Shown: positions 6,524 to 13,641, counted from the stretch's first letter. The stretch is 13,664 nucleotides of DNA from Comamonadaceae bacterium (GCA_947374505.1 CANCCE010000058.1:1-13664), one strand, 5' to 3'. The notes: a model not told the origin generated them from the letters alone. A program made the numbers and translations.

Positions 6524-7776
6524 ATTCACCCCAATCTTCTGCCTCAACGGTCTCCCGTCTGAACAACGCTTTGCCGGCGCTGCCGGCTGGTGCGCCAGCC
6601 GCTGCACGCACCGCCTTCAAGCTGCTGTCGCGCCTGAAGCACGGCACACTCACCCTGCAATTGCCTGATGGCAGCACGCAGCGCTTTGGCTCGGGTGCTT
6701 CGCCCACGGCCAGCCTGCGCCTGAACAACTGGAATGTCTGCAGCGCTGCGCTGCGCTCCGGTGACATCGGTTTTGCCGAAAGCTACATCGCCGGCGACTG
6801 GACCACCCCGCACCTGACTGAGCTGCTGCAGGTGCTGGTTCTCAACCGCAAAGAAGTCGAAGACATCATCTACGGCACGTGGCTGGGTCGGCTGGTGTAT
6901 CGCTGCAAGCATCTGCTGAACCGCAACACCAAAGCCAACAGCCAAAAAAACATCCACGCACATTACGACCTCGGCAATGCTTTTTATGAGCTTTGGCTTG
7001 ACGGCACGATGAACTACTCGTCGGCCATTTTCGAAACGCCTGAGATGCCAATGGCCGAAGCCCAGAGCGCCAAAGTGCGTCGCGCCTTGAACATGGTGAA
7101 ACTGCAAGCCGGCGACCGCGTGCTGGAGATCGGTTGCGGCTGGGGTGCCTTGGCCGAAATGGCCACCACTGAATTCGGCGCCTCGATCGTCGGCGTGACC
7201 CTCAGCACCGAGCAGCTGCAATGGGCCCAGGAACGGATGGCGCGTGCCGGTGTCGTCGCGCACGACCTGCGCCTTCAGGACTACCGCGACATTGGCGTCA
7301 GCCACGAAGCCGATCGCAACTTCGACGCGATTTGCTCGATCGAGATGATCGAAGCCGTCGGCCGCGAATACTGGCCAACGTACTTCGCCACGGTGGCCCG
7401 ACTGCTCAAACCCGGCGGGCACGCCTGCATTCAAAGCATCGTCATTGCCGACGAACTCTACGAGCGCTACATCGGCTCGACCGACTTCATTCAGCAATAT
7501 ATTTTCCCGGGCGGCTGCCTGCCATCGCCGTCCATCTTCAAAGCCCAAGCCGAAGCGGCCGGCCTTGAAGTCGTCGATGAGTTTTCGTTTGGTCCGGATT
7601 ACGCTCGCACGCTCAAGCTCTGGCGTGACGCGTTTCTGGCGCAAGAGTCACGGGTGCTTCAGCTCGGGTTTGACAAAAGGTTCATACGCATATGGGAGTT
7701 CTATCTGGCCTACTGCGAGGCGGCCTTCTCACAAGCCAACACCGACGTGGTGCAGTACACGCTGCGCAAACGCTGA
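6520..7776 (+). CDS. SAM-dependent methyltransferase of the cyclopropane-fatty-acid-synthase family (UfaM-like)
   Basis: The protein is 418 residues from the ATG at 6520. An earlier in-frame ATG (6370) would intrude 154 bases into the DUF1365 gene and add unconserved sequence. The N-terminal domain (to about 140) is of the Cfa type (LKHGTLTLQLPDG, ESYIAGDW). The Rossmann domain carries HYDLGNAFYELWLD (148-161), the SAM loop LEIGCGWG (202-209), VTLSTEQ and LQDYRDI. Family members act on acyl chains of membrane phospholipids. Compared with E. coli Cfa, the bicarbonate-site Cys139 is Ser (S168, MNYSSAIF), His266 is Gln (Q305), and the neighbour of Glu239 is Ala (EAVG, not EHVG). Glu (E278), Ile (I307) and Tyr (Y361) are kept. 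These changes argue against a standard cyclopropane synthase and for a chain methylase such as UfaM, which makes a methylated, double-bond-shifted acyl chain. An ATGA overlap couples it to the DUF1365 gene, and the CHI-like gene follows 11 bases after the stop. Confidence 0.9.
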   Translation: MNSPQSSASTVSRLNNALPALPAGAPAAARTAFKLLSRLKHGTLTLQLPDGSTQRFGSGASPTASLRLNNWNVCSAALRSGDIGFAESYIAGDWTTPHLTELLQVLVLNRKEVEDIIYGTWLGRLVYRCKHLLNRNTKANSQKNIHAHYDLGNAFYELWLDGTMNYSSAIFETPEMPMAEAQSAKVRRALNMVKLQAGDRVLEIGCGWGALAEMATTEFGASIVGVTLSTEQLQWAQERMARAGVVAHDLRLQDYRDIGVSHEADRNFDAICSIEMIEAVGREYWPTYFATVARLLKPGGHACIQSIVIADELYERYIGSTDFIQQYIFPGGCLPSPSIFKAQAEAAGLEVVDEFSFGPDYARTLKLWRDAFLAQESRVLQLGFDKRFIRIWEFYLAYCEAAFSQANTDVVQYTLRKR

Positions 7777-7787
7777 AGTACGCGTTG

Positions 7788-8321
7788 ATGGCCGGCATTG
7801 TCGCGGCCTGCGCATTCAGCGTTACCTCGAACGCGCAAACACCCGCAGCAGCTGACACACGCACGGAATTCAAAGCCCTGTTGCCGCAAGCCCTGCTGCT
7901 TGGAAAAACACGTCTCACGGTCTGGGGATTCAAGATCTATGACGCGCAGCTGTGGGCCGCCCCCGGCTTTCAAGCAGACCGCTATGCCAGCCAAACGCTG
8001 GCCTTAGAGCTGGCTTACCTGCGCGCCTTTGATGCCGTCGACATCGCCGAACGCTCGCTCAAAGAGATGCGCCGCAGTGCCACTGTGTCAGATGCGCAAG
8101 CGCAGCAATGGAGCCGCGATATGCAGCGTGTTTTGCCTGACGTGAAAGTCGGTGACCGCATCCTAGGCGTGCACCGACCCGGCATTGGCGCCAGCTTCTG
8201 GGTCAATGGCCAAGCCAGCGGCGAGATCCTGGACGCTGAATTTTCTAAGCTGTTCTTTGGCATCTGGTTGTCGCCCAAAACATCGGAACCCGCCATGCGC
8301 ATAGCGCTGGTCGGGGAGTAG
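7788..8321 (+). CDS. chalcone-isomerase-like exported protein
   Basis: This is a 177-residue protein of the bacterial chalcone-isomerase-like family, recognised from GKTRLTVWGFKIYDAQLWAAPGF (about 39-61), LELAYLRAFDAVDIAERSLKEM (73-94), ILGVHRPGIGASFWVNGQ (125-142) and FSKLFFGIWLSPKTSEPAMR (152-171). The N-terminus is a short hydrophobic stretch (AGIVAACAFSVTSNA) with a likely cleavage site after SNA, so it should be periplasmic. The start is uncertain. The ATG at 7788 has no clear Shine-Dalgarno and leaves the signal peptide without a positive charge. TTG at 7785 or CTG at 7773 (adding LKYAL) would restore a lysine, and the ATG at 7692 would overlap the methyltransferase by 85 bases. CHI-fold proteins in plants include fatty-acid-binding members, so I infer lipid or acyl-chain binding here rather than flavonoid chemistry. 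Catalytic competence cannot be judged. Confidence 0.8.
   Translation: MAGIVAACAFSVTSNAQTPAAADTRTEFKALLPQALLLGKTRLTVWGFKIYDAQLWAAPGFQADRYASQTLALELAYLRAFDAVDIAERSLKEMRRSATVSDAQAQQWSRDMQRVLPDVKVGDRILGVHRPGIGASFWVNGQASGEILDAEFSKLFFGIWLSPKTSEPAMRIALVGE
8313..8318 (+). promoter_or_regulatory. strong ribosome binding site deciding a TTG start
   Basis: GGGGAG at 8313-8318 ends 7 bases before a TTG at 8326, overlapping the stop codon region of the CHI-like gene. It fixes the start of the transporter gene at a non-ATG codon; the translation from there (MNTAFGSRNGLAYG) leads straight into transmembrane helix 1. Confidence 0.7.
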
Positions 8322-8325
8322 CCGT

Positions 8326-9621
8326 TTGAACACCGCCTTTGGTTCGCGCAATGGCTTGGCTTATGGGCTGATGGGGTTTCCGCTGGCCTTTGCGGCGCTG
8401 CCTCTGTATGTGATTTTGCCGAACCACTACGCGCGCGAATTCGGTGTGCCCTTGGCCACGCTAGGCGCTGTTCTGCTGGGGGCTCGCCTCTTTGATGCCT
8501 TCATCGACCCGGCCTTGGGTCGACTGACCGACCGGCTTTTTGCCCGCTCCACCGCTGCCGTGCTGGCCTTGGGCGCGGCGGCTGCGCTGGTGCTGGCGAT
8601 CGGCTTTGCACTGCTATTTTTTCCGCTGGTGAGCGAACCCGCCTCGCTGGTGATCTGGGCCACCGCGATGTTGATGCTGACCTACGCCGGCTACAGCGCC
8701 TTGAGCGTGGCACACCAATCGTGGGCCGCCATGCTGGGCGGCAACGAAGCGCAGCGCAGCCGCATCGTCGCGTGGCGCGAAGGCTTGGGATTGCTCGGGG
8801 TCGTGACGGCATCGGTGCTGCCGGTGCTGCTGGGTTTACCCGTCACCACCGCTGTCTTTTTGGTCGCCTTGGTGTTGGGCTGGTGGGGCTGGCAACGCTC
8901 AATCAGGCCGGTGACGGTCATGCCGCACGAGGTGTCAGCAACACCCGCGGCACCGACTTCCGTCTGGCAACCTTTTCGCCAAGCCAGCTTCAGGCGGCTG
9001 CTGGCAGTGTTCATGCTGAACGGCATCGCCAGCGCCATACCGGCTACGCTGGTCTTGTTTTTCATTCAAGACAAGCTCGCCGCGCCGGCGAGTTTTGAGC
9101 CGCTGTTTCTGGGCAGTTATTTTTTGTGCGCTGCGCTGTCGATTCCGCTGTGGCTGGCTATCGTCAAACGCATCGGCTTAGCCCGCAGCTGGCTGGTCGG
9201 CATGCTGCTCGCCATGAGCGTCTTTGTCTGGGCCAGCCAAGTCGGCGACGGGGAGATGTTGGCCTTCGCGCTGATCTGCGCACTCTCGGGTGTCGCCTTA
9301 GGCGCTGACTTGGCGCTGCCCAGCGCCTTGCTGGCGGGCGTGATCCAGGCGCAGGCCAGCCCTACGACGGGCGCTTATTTTGGCTGGTGGAGTTTCGCCA
9401 CCAAACTCAATTTAGCCTTGGCGGCAGGGTTGGCCTTGCCCCTGCTAGACCTCTTTGGTTACGCCCCGGGCGTGCGTGATGCCGCTGCATTGAACGCGCT
9501 GGTGGTGGCGTACTGCGTGCTGCCCTGCGTGCTCAAAGCAATGGCCGCAGTGGCCTTGTACCTGCTGGTAATCCGGACCACTTCTAAATCTTCTCAAACT
9601 TTTCAAGAAAGTAGTCCATGA
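8326..9621 (+). CDS. GPH/MFS-type 12-helix transporter, substrate unknown
   Basis: This is a 431-residue, very hydrophobic protein with about 12 predicted membrane helices by eye. A short cytoplasmic start leads into LMGFPLAFAALPLYVILP (helix 1). The loop GARLFDAFIDPALGRLTDR (about 52-70) is the glycoside-pentoside-hexuronide family signature, in which DP and GxLxDR are conserved. A central loop (about 197-220, VMPHEVSATPAAP) separates the two halves. GPH members usually move sugars with Na+ or H+. In this cluster, which otherwise handles lipids, a lipid or lipid-breakdown product is a plausible cargo, but nothing in the sequence says so. The start is TTG with a strong GGGGAG 7 bases upstream. 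The stop overlaps the next start as ATGA (9618-9621). Confidence 0.85.
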   Translation: MNTAFGSRNGLAYGLMGFPLAFAALPLYVILPNHYAREFGVPLATLGAVLLGARLFDAFIDPALGRLTDRLFARSTAAVLALGAAAALVLAIGFALLFFPLVSEPASLVIWATAMLMLTYAGYSALSVAHQSWAAMLGGNEAQRSRIVAWREGLGLLGVVTASVLPVLLGLPVTTAVFLVALVLGWWGWQRSIRPVTVMPHEVSATPAAPTSVWQPFRQASFRRLLAVFMLNGIASAIPATLVLFFIQDKLAAPASFEPLFLGSYFLCAALSIPLWLAIVKRIGLARSWLVGMLLAMSVFVWASQVGDGEMLAFALICALSGVALGADLALPSALLAGVIQAQASPTTGAYFGWWSFATKLNLALAAGLALPLLDLFGYAPGVRDAAALNALVVAYCVLPCVLKAMAAVALYLLVIRTTSKSSQTFQESSP

Positions 9622-10166
9622 AAAAACGTTTGCTCCTCACCGCCTTTGTGGTTGCCGCCGGCATGGGCTTGGCCGGCTGTGCCGGCCCGCAAGTGAACGA
9701 TTACGCTCAAGAAAAACCAGTGCTCGACCTGCGCCAATACTTCAACGGCACGCTCGACGCTTACGGCATCTTCACTGACCGCTCCGGCAAAGTCGTCAAA
9801 CGCTTCACCGTCGTCATGACCTGCTCGTGGCAAGGCCCACCCGGCCAGGAAGTGGGCGTGCTCGACGAAGCCTTCAGCTACTCGGACGGCACCACAGACC
9901 GCCGGATCTGGACGCTCAAACGCCAGCCGGATGGTCGCTACACCGGCACCGCCGGAGATGTGCTGGGCGAAGCCAACGGCCAGGAGAGCGGCAACACCTT
10001 TCGCTGGGGCTACACCCTCAAGCTGCCCGTTGACGGTCGCACCATCGAAGTCCAATTTGACGATTGGATGTACCTGATGACGGACAAAGTGATGCTCAAC
10101 AAAGCCGCCATGAGCAAGTTCGGCATTCATCTGGGCGACGTCACGTTGTCATTCGTCAAACGCTAA
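9618..10166 (+). CDS. DUF3833 lipoprotein
   Basis: The 182-residue protein has a lipoprotein signal: KKR, a hydrophobic core, and the lipobox LAGC with C21 as the acylated residue. The following residues are AGP, with no Asp at +2, so outer-membrane sorting is likely. The mature part is a soluble beta-rich domain of the DUF3833 family: FNGTLDAYGIFTDRSGKVVKRF (43-64), FSYSDGTTDRRIWTLK (86-101), GDVLGEANGQESGNTFRWGYTL (113-134), DDWMYLMTDKVMLNKAAMSKFG (149-170). I see no catalytic signature. Homologues recur with the FAD/DUF1365/methyltransferase trio, so it is presumably an envelope partner of that pathway, possibly holding or delivering a lipid (inference). It overlaps the transporter gene by four bases, which indicates translational coupling. 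Confidence 0.88.
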   Translation: MKKRLLLTAFVVAAGMGLAGCAGPQVNDYAQEKPVLDLRQYFNGTLDAYGIFTDRSGKVVKRFTVVMTCSWQGPPGQEVGVLDEAFSYSDGTTDRRIWTLKRQPDGRYTGTAGDVLGEANGQESGNTFRWGYTLKLPVDGRTIEVQFDDWMYLMTDKVMLNKAAMSKFGIHLGDVTLSFVKR

Positions 10167-10197
10167 AAAATGACGCTTCTAAATCGACACAACAACC

Positions 10198-11004
10198 ATG
10201 AGTTTTAATCCCTCCATCACTGACTGGCACGGCAAATCCATTTGGCTCGTCGGCGCCTCCAGCGGCATCGGCGAAGCCACAGCCACAGCCTTGCACGCAG
10301 CGGGTGCACGCGTCTTTGTGTCAGCGCGCAATGCCGCGGCCCTGACCCGTTTTGTTGAAGCCCACCCCGGCTCCGTGGCGGTTCCGCTGGATGCCTCCGA
10401 CCCGGTGGCCGTCAAGACCGCTGCAATAACCGTGCAGCAAGCAGGACCGGTCGATTTGGTCATGTACTGCGCCGGCTACTACAAGCCCGTGCGCGCTGAC
10501 AACTTTGACCTGAACGAAATGCTCAAGCACCAGCAAGTCAATTACCTTGGCTTGCTCTACGTACTGGACGCCATGCTGCCGCACTTTTTACAGCGTCAGG
10601 CAGGGCACATCAGCATCGTCAGTAGCGTCGCCGGTTACCGTGGTTTGCCGAAAAGTCTGGCCTATGGGCCGACCAAAGCCGCGCTGATCAACTTGGCTGA
10701 AACGCTGTATGTCGACCTGAAGGCCCGCGGTATTAGCGTGAGTGTCATCAATCCGGGCTTTGTCAAAACACCCGCGACAGCGCAAAACGATTTCCCGATG
10801 CCCGGCTTGATGACAACAGCCGAAGCGGCAGCGGAAATATTGGCCGGCTGGCGTAGAGGGGCCTTTGAAATTCATTTTCCAAAACGCTTCACGCTGTGGA
10901 TGAAAGTGCTGCGCGTCTTGCCTTATGCTGTCTTTTTCGCCATCGCCAGCAGACTCGTTAAAAGCGAGGCCGACTCGACCCACAACGCCAGCCTCAACCC
11001 GTAA
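10198..11004 (+). CDS. short-chain dehydrogenase/reductase with a hydrophobic C-terminal segment
   Basis: This is a 268-residue classical SDR. It has the nucleotide loop GASSGIG (19-25), CAG (91-93) in place of NNAG, N115 in QVNYLG, catalytic S143 (IVSSVAG) with Y156 and K160 (YGPTK), then NPGFVKTP (185-192). SARN after the second strand hints at NADP(H) preference, since an Arg rather than an Asp follows the strand. Residues about 231-253 (FTLWMKVLRVLPYAVFFAIA) are hydrophobic with flanking basic residues and look like a membrane-attachment helix, suiting a membrane-lipid or acyl substrate. The substrate is unknown. The gene is 31 bases after the DUF3833 stop with no clear ribosome site, and is followed 13 bases later by the NTF2-like gene. 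It belongs to the conserved gene set of this cluster; its reaction within a furan fatty acid pathway is not established. Confidence 0.88.
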   Translation: MSFNPSITDWHGKSIWLVGASSGIGEATATALHAAGARVFVSARNAAALTRFVEAHPGSVAVPLDASDPVAVKTAAITVQQAGPVDLVMYCAGYYKPVRADNFDLNEMLKHQQVNYLGLLYVLDAMLPHFLQRQAGHISIVSSVAGYRGLPKSLAYGPTKAALINLAETLYVDLKARGISVSVINPGFVKTPATAQNDFPMPGLMTTAEAAAEILAGWRRGAFEIHFPKRFTLWMKVLRVLPYAVFFAIASRLVKSEADSTHNASLNP

Positions 11005-11017
11005 AGCGCAAGATTCC

Positions 11018-11488
11018 ATGTTGCCCAGCGCCGCCGACTCTTCTCTTCAGCCATCCCCCGAGCGCATGGCGGTGGCGCGTATCGTGCATTTTTTTGAAGC
11101 TTTGCAACCGGCGGATGTGGCACGCATGGGTGCCTTCTACACCCCTGAGGCTTGGTTCAAAGATCCGTTCAATGAGGTTCGCGGGCTGGCTGAAGTGCAG
11201 CGCGTTTTCAGCCACATGTATGTGGCGCTGGAACAGCCGCACTTTGTCGTCACCGGTCAATTGGTCGATGGCGTGCAATGCTTTTTAACCTGGGATTTTG
11301 TGTTTCGCTTCAAGCGCTTCAGCCCAGACGACTGGCAAACCGTGCGCGGCGGCTCACACCTCAAACTCAATGCTGACGGTCTGATCGAATACCACCGCGA
11401 CTATTGGGATGCGGCCGAGGAGTTGTATGAAAAACTGCCCGCCGTCGGCAGTCTGATGCGCTGGCTGAAACGCCGGGCGAATCAGTAA
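11018..11488 (+). CDS. NTF2-like (SnoaL-fold) protein, function unknown
   Basis: A 156-residue protein of the nuclear transport factor 2-like superfamily, recognised from the first helix ARIVHFFEAL, then FYTPEAWFKDPFNEVRG (about 41-57), VFSHMYVALEQPHFVV, the paired strands CFLTWDFVFRF, and GGSHLKLNADGLIEYHRDYWDAAEELYEKLP. The fold is a small cone with a pocket; some members are isomerases or hydrolases and others only bind a ligand. H119 and D122 (YHRDYWD) sit where the pocket closes. There is no signal peptide. The start at 11018, 13 bases after the SDR stop, is preferred; an in-frame ATG at 10925 would lie inside the SDR gene, and 11063 is a possible shorter start. It is the last gene of the block and usually accompanies the SDR in related clusters. 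It ends five bases from the convergent GST gene. Confidence 0.82.
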   Translation: MLPSAADSSLQPSPERMAVARIVHFFEALQPADVARMGAFYTPEAWFKDPFNEVRGLAEVQRVFSHMYVALEQPHFVVTGQLVDGVQCFLTWDFVFRFKRFSPDDWQTVRGGSHLKLNADGLIEYHRDYWDAAEELYEKLPAVGSLMRWLKRRANQ

Positions 11489-11502
11489 AACTTTCAGCCC
11501 GG
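11473..11502. terminator. possible bidirectional terminator at the convergent operon end
   Basis: CCGGGC (11473-11478) pairs with GCCCGG (11497-11502) across an 18-base loop that contains both stop codons. An alternative pairing is GGCTGAAA (11463-11470) with TTTCAGCC (11492-11499). T tracts after either side are poor (ATTCGTTT on plus, CGTTTC on minus). The five-base gap between the two convergent genes leaves no other place for a terminator except inside coding sequence. Confidence 0.3.
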
Positions 11503-12108
11503 ATTCGTTTCAATGAAGCTGCTGCGCTGCACCAGTTTTTCTTGCAAGCGGGCCAGATTCGGATGGCGATCGCGCCAATCGATGGTTGCAAAGCGCAAGT
11601 CCAAATAACCCAGTGCGCAGCCAGTGGCCACGTCGGACAGGCTGAAGTGCACACCACTGCAAAAAGGCTTGTCGCCCAGTCCGGTGCTCATGGCTTTCAG
11701 CACCGCGTCGATTTTTCCCATTTGACGGTCAATCCACACTTGGCTGCGTTGGCCCTCAGCGCGACCTTCCCACGTGGCTTCGAGCCGCGCCAGAATGGCG
11801 GCGTCCAACAAGCCATCGGCCAGCGCTTCCCACGTTTTGACTTCAGCGCGTTCACGGCCTTGTATCGGAATGAGCTTGCCCACCGGCGACAGGGTGTCCA
11901 AGTATTCAACGATGACGCGCGAATCAAAGACGGCTTCGCCGCCTTCCATCACCAAGCACGGAACCTTACCCAGCGGATTCGAATCCGCCATAGTGGTATC
12001 AGCGGCCCAAACGTTTTCCAAGAAGAATTGGTAATCCAATTTTTTCTCAGCCATGACGATGCGCACTTTGCGCACGTAAGGGCTGGTGTTTGATCCGATA
12101 AGTTTCAT
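11494..12108 (-). CDS. glutathione S-transferase family protein, YibF-like
   Basis: A 204-residue cytosolic GST of the type of E. coli YibF. It begins MKLIGSNTSPYVRKVRIV, has the cis-proline loop NPLGKVPCLV (about 44-53) and the glutathione gamma-Glu site FDSRVIVEYLD (61-71), then the all-helical C-terminal domain with KTWEALADGLLDAA, the buried SLSDVATGCALGYLDLR and the FIETNP tail. Ser9 in the SNTSPYVRK segment is the likely thiol-contacting residue. Its natural substrate is unknown, as for YibF. A second in-frame ATG at 12120 would add MHKT; I chose 12108 because the family starts with MKL, but neither start has a good Shine-Dalgarno. The gene is convergent with the lipid operon and divergent from purB, hence probably its own transcription unit. 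A link with the peroxide/lipid theme is possible but unsupported. Confidence 0.88.
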   Translation of the reverse strand: MKLIGSNTSPYVRKVRIVMAEKKLDYQFFLENVWAADTTMADSNPLGKVPCLVMEGGEAVFDSRVIVEYLDTLSPVGKLIPIQGRERAEVKTWEALADGLLDAAILARLEATWEGRAEGQRSQVWIDRQMGKIDAVLKAMSTGLGDKPFCSGVHFSLSDVATGCALGYLDLRFATIDWRDRHPNLARLQEKLVQRSSFIETNPG

Positions 12109-12225
12109 GGTTTTGTGCATTCTGTCGTGAGTCTTCGTGAGGCATTCTAGCTATTTAGTCAAACACTTCTGACAACGCTCGCCAAAAGCACAGAAGTTTC
12201 CAATGGGGCTATGCCGTCTGATGTC

Positions 12226-12231
12226 TACAAT
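12226..12231 (+). promoter_or_regulatory. possible -10 element giving a leaderless or very short-leader purB message
   Basis: TACAAT matches the -10 consensus at five of six positions and ends seven bases before the purB ATG at 12238, so a start site chosen from it would fall on or next to that ATG. No good -35 stands at 16-18 bases upstream. The absence of a Shine-Dalgarno before 12238 is consistent with a leaderless message. Confidence 0.22.
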
Positions 12232-12237
12232 TACGCC

Positions 12238-13641
12238 ATGAGTTTTTCCACCATCAATGCCCTTTCACCGCTCGACGGTCGTTACGCCACCAAACTTGAA
12301 CAGCTTCGCCCGCTCATGTCGGAGCAAGGCTATATGCACCGCCGCGTGCAAGTCGAGATCGCATGGTTCGTAGCGCTGTCTGACGCTGGCTTTGTCGAAT
12401 TCAAGCCGCTGAGTCTGGGCGCACGCTCTTATTTGACAGCCCTCGTGAGCCACTTTTCAGAAGCTGACGCACTGGCCATCAAGGACATCGAGAAGGTCAC
12501 CAACCACGATGTCAAGGCCGTCGAGTACTGGATCAAATCAAAATTTGATGCCAGGCCGGAGTTGCTGGCGGTAGCTGAATTTGTGCACTTCGCCTGCACC
12601 AGCGAGGACATCAACAACACCAGCCATGCGCTGCAACTGAAAAGCAGCCGCGAACAGGTCTTGCTGCCCGCCATCGACAAACTGATTGAGCAGATGCGCC
12701 AGATGGCGCACCGCTACGCCGACCAATCGATGCTCAGTCGCACGCATGGCCAGACCGCCAGCCCGACCACCGTCGGCAAAGAAATCGCCAACGTCGTGGT
12801 GCGCCTGATACAAGCCCGCGAAAAAATCGCCGCCGTCAAGATCATGGCCAAGATGAATGGCGCCGTCGGCAACTACAACGCGCACTTGTCAGCTTGGCCT
12901 GACTTTGACTGGGAAGCCTTCAGCCGCAAAGTAGTTGAAACGCCAGAACCGGTGACGGGCGCTGGTCAAGACGCGTGGGGCTTGGGGCTGACCTTTCAGC
13001 CGTACAGCATCCAGATCGAGCCGCATGACTACATGGCGGAGTTGTTTGATGCGGTCGCCCGCATCAACACCATCTTGATCGACTTCTCGCGAGACGTCTG
13101 GGGCTATGTCAGCGTCGGCTACTTCAAGCAGCGCCTGAAAGCCGGCGAGATTGGTTCGTCGACCATGCCGCACAAAGTCAACCCGATTGACTTTGAAAAC
13201 GCTGAAGGCAACTTGGGCTTGGCCAACGCGGTGCTGCGCCACCTCAGCGAAAAGCTGCCGATCAGCCGCTGGCAACGTGACCTGACCGATTCCACCGTGC
13301 TGCGCAACATGGGCGTGGCCTTTGGCTATGCCGTGCTGGCCTACACCTCGTTGAATGCCGGCTTGAACAAGTTAGAGCTCAACAGCGAAGCCTTGGACGA
13401 CGATCTGAATTCTTCGTGGGAAGTGCTGGCCGAACCGATCCAGACTGTCATGCGCCGTTACGGCGTGCAAGGCGCTTACGAAAAACTCAAGGAAGTCACG
13501 CGCGGCAAAACCGTCACGGCGGCAGCGCTGCATGAACTGATTCATTCGTTGGAAATTCCGGCGCCTGAGAAGCAGCGTTTGCTGGCCATGACACCCGCCA
13601 GCTATGTCGGCATGGCGTCAGAACTGGCGCGCCGCGTTTAA
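12238..13641 (+). CDS. purB: adenylosuccinate lyase PurB
   Basis: PurB cleaves fumarate from SAICAR and from adenylosuccinate, serving both de novo purine synthesis and AMP formation, as a cytosolic homotetramer. The protein is 467 residues from the ATG at 12238, close to E. coli PurB (456) and of the same subfamily. It starts with NALSPLDGRYATK. TSEDINNTSHAL (121-132) and SRTHGQTASPTTVGKE (167-182) carry the general acid H170. The fumarase/aspartase signature GSSTMPHKVNPIDFEN (306-321) carries the catalytic serine (S307 or S308) on its mobile loop. The C-terminal domain is complete. An upstream in-frame ATG at 12211 would add nine residues (MPSDVYNYA) outside the family start and is less likely. 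It is separated from the GST gene by a 129-base divergent region in which I found no PurR-like palindrome. Confidence 0.97.
   Translation: MSFSTINALSPLDGRYATKLEQLRPLMSEQGYMHRRVQVEIAWFVALSDAGFVEFKPLSLGARSYLTALVSHFSEADALAIKDIEKVTNHDVKAVEYWIKSKFDARPELLAVAEFVHFACTSEDINNTSHALQLKSSREQVLLPAIDKLIEQMRQMAHRYADQSMLSRTHGQTASPTTVGKEIANVVVRLIQAREKIAAVKIMAKMNGAVGNYNAHLSAWPDFDWEAFSRKVVETPEPVTGAGQDAWGLGLTFQPYSIQIEPHDYMAELFDAVARINTILIDFSRDVWGYVSVGYFKQRLKAGEIGSSTMPHKVNPIDFENAEGNLGLANAVLRHLSEKLPISRWQRDLTDSTVLRNMGVAFGYAVLAYTSLNAGLNKLELNSEALDDDLNSSWEVLAEPIQTVMRRYGVQGAYEKLKEVTRGKTVTAAALHELIHSLEIPAPEKQRLLAMTPASYVGMASELARRV

Noticed and set aside
6520..7776. Plain annotation as a cyclopropane-fatty-acid synthase (cfa).
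   Set aside because: Two bicarbonate-site residues are substituted and the gene context is that of furan fatty acid clusters, so a cyclopropane product is not supported.
9581..10185. The 10-mer CTTCTAAATC occurs at 9581-9590 and 10176-10185, each shortly before a start codon.
   Set aside because: A shared 10-mer is expected many times by chance in a window of this size, and the flanks do not match.
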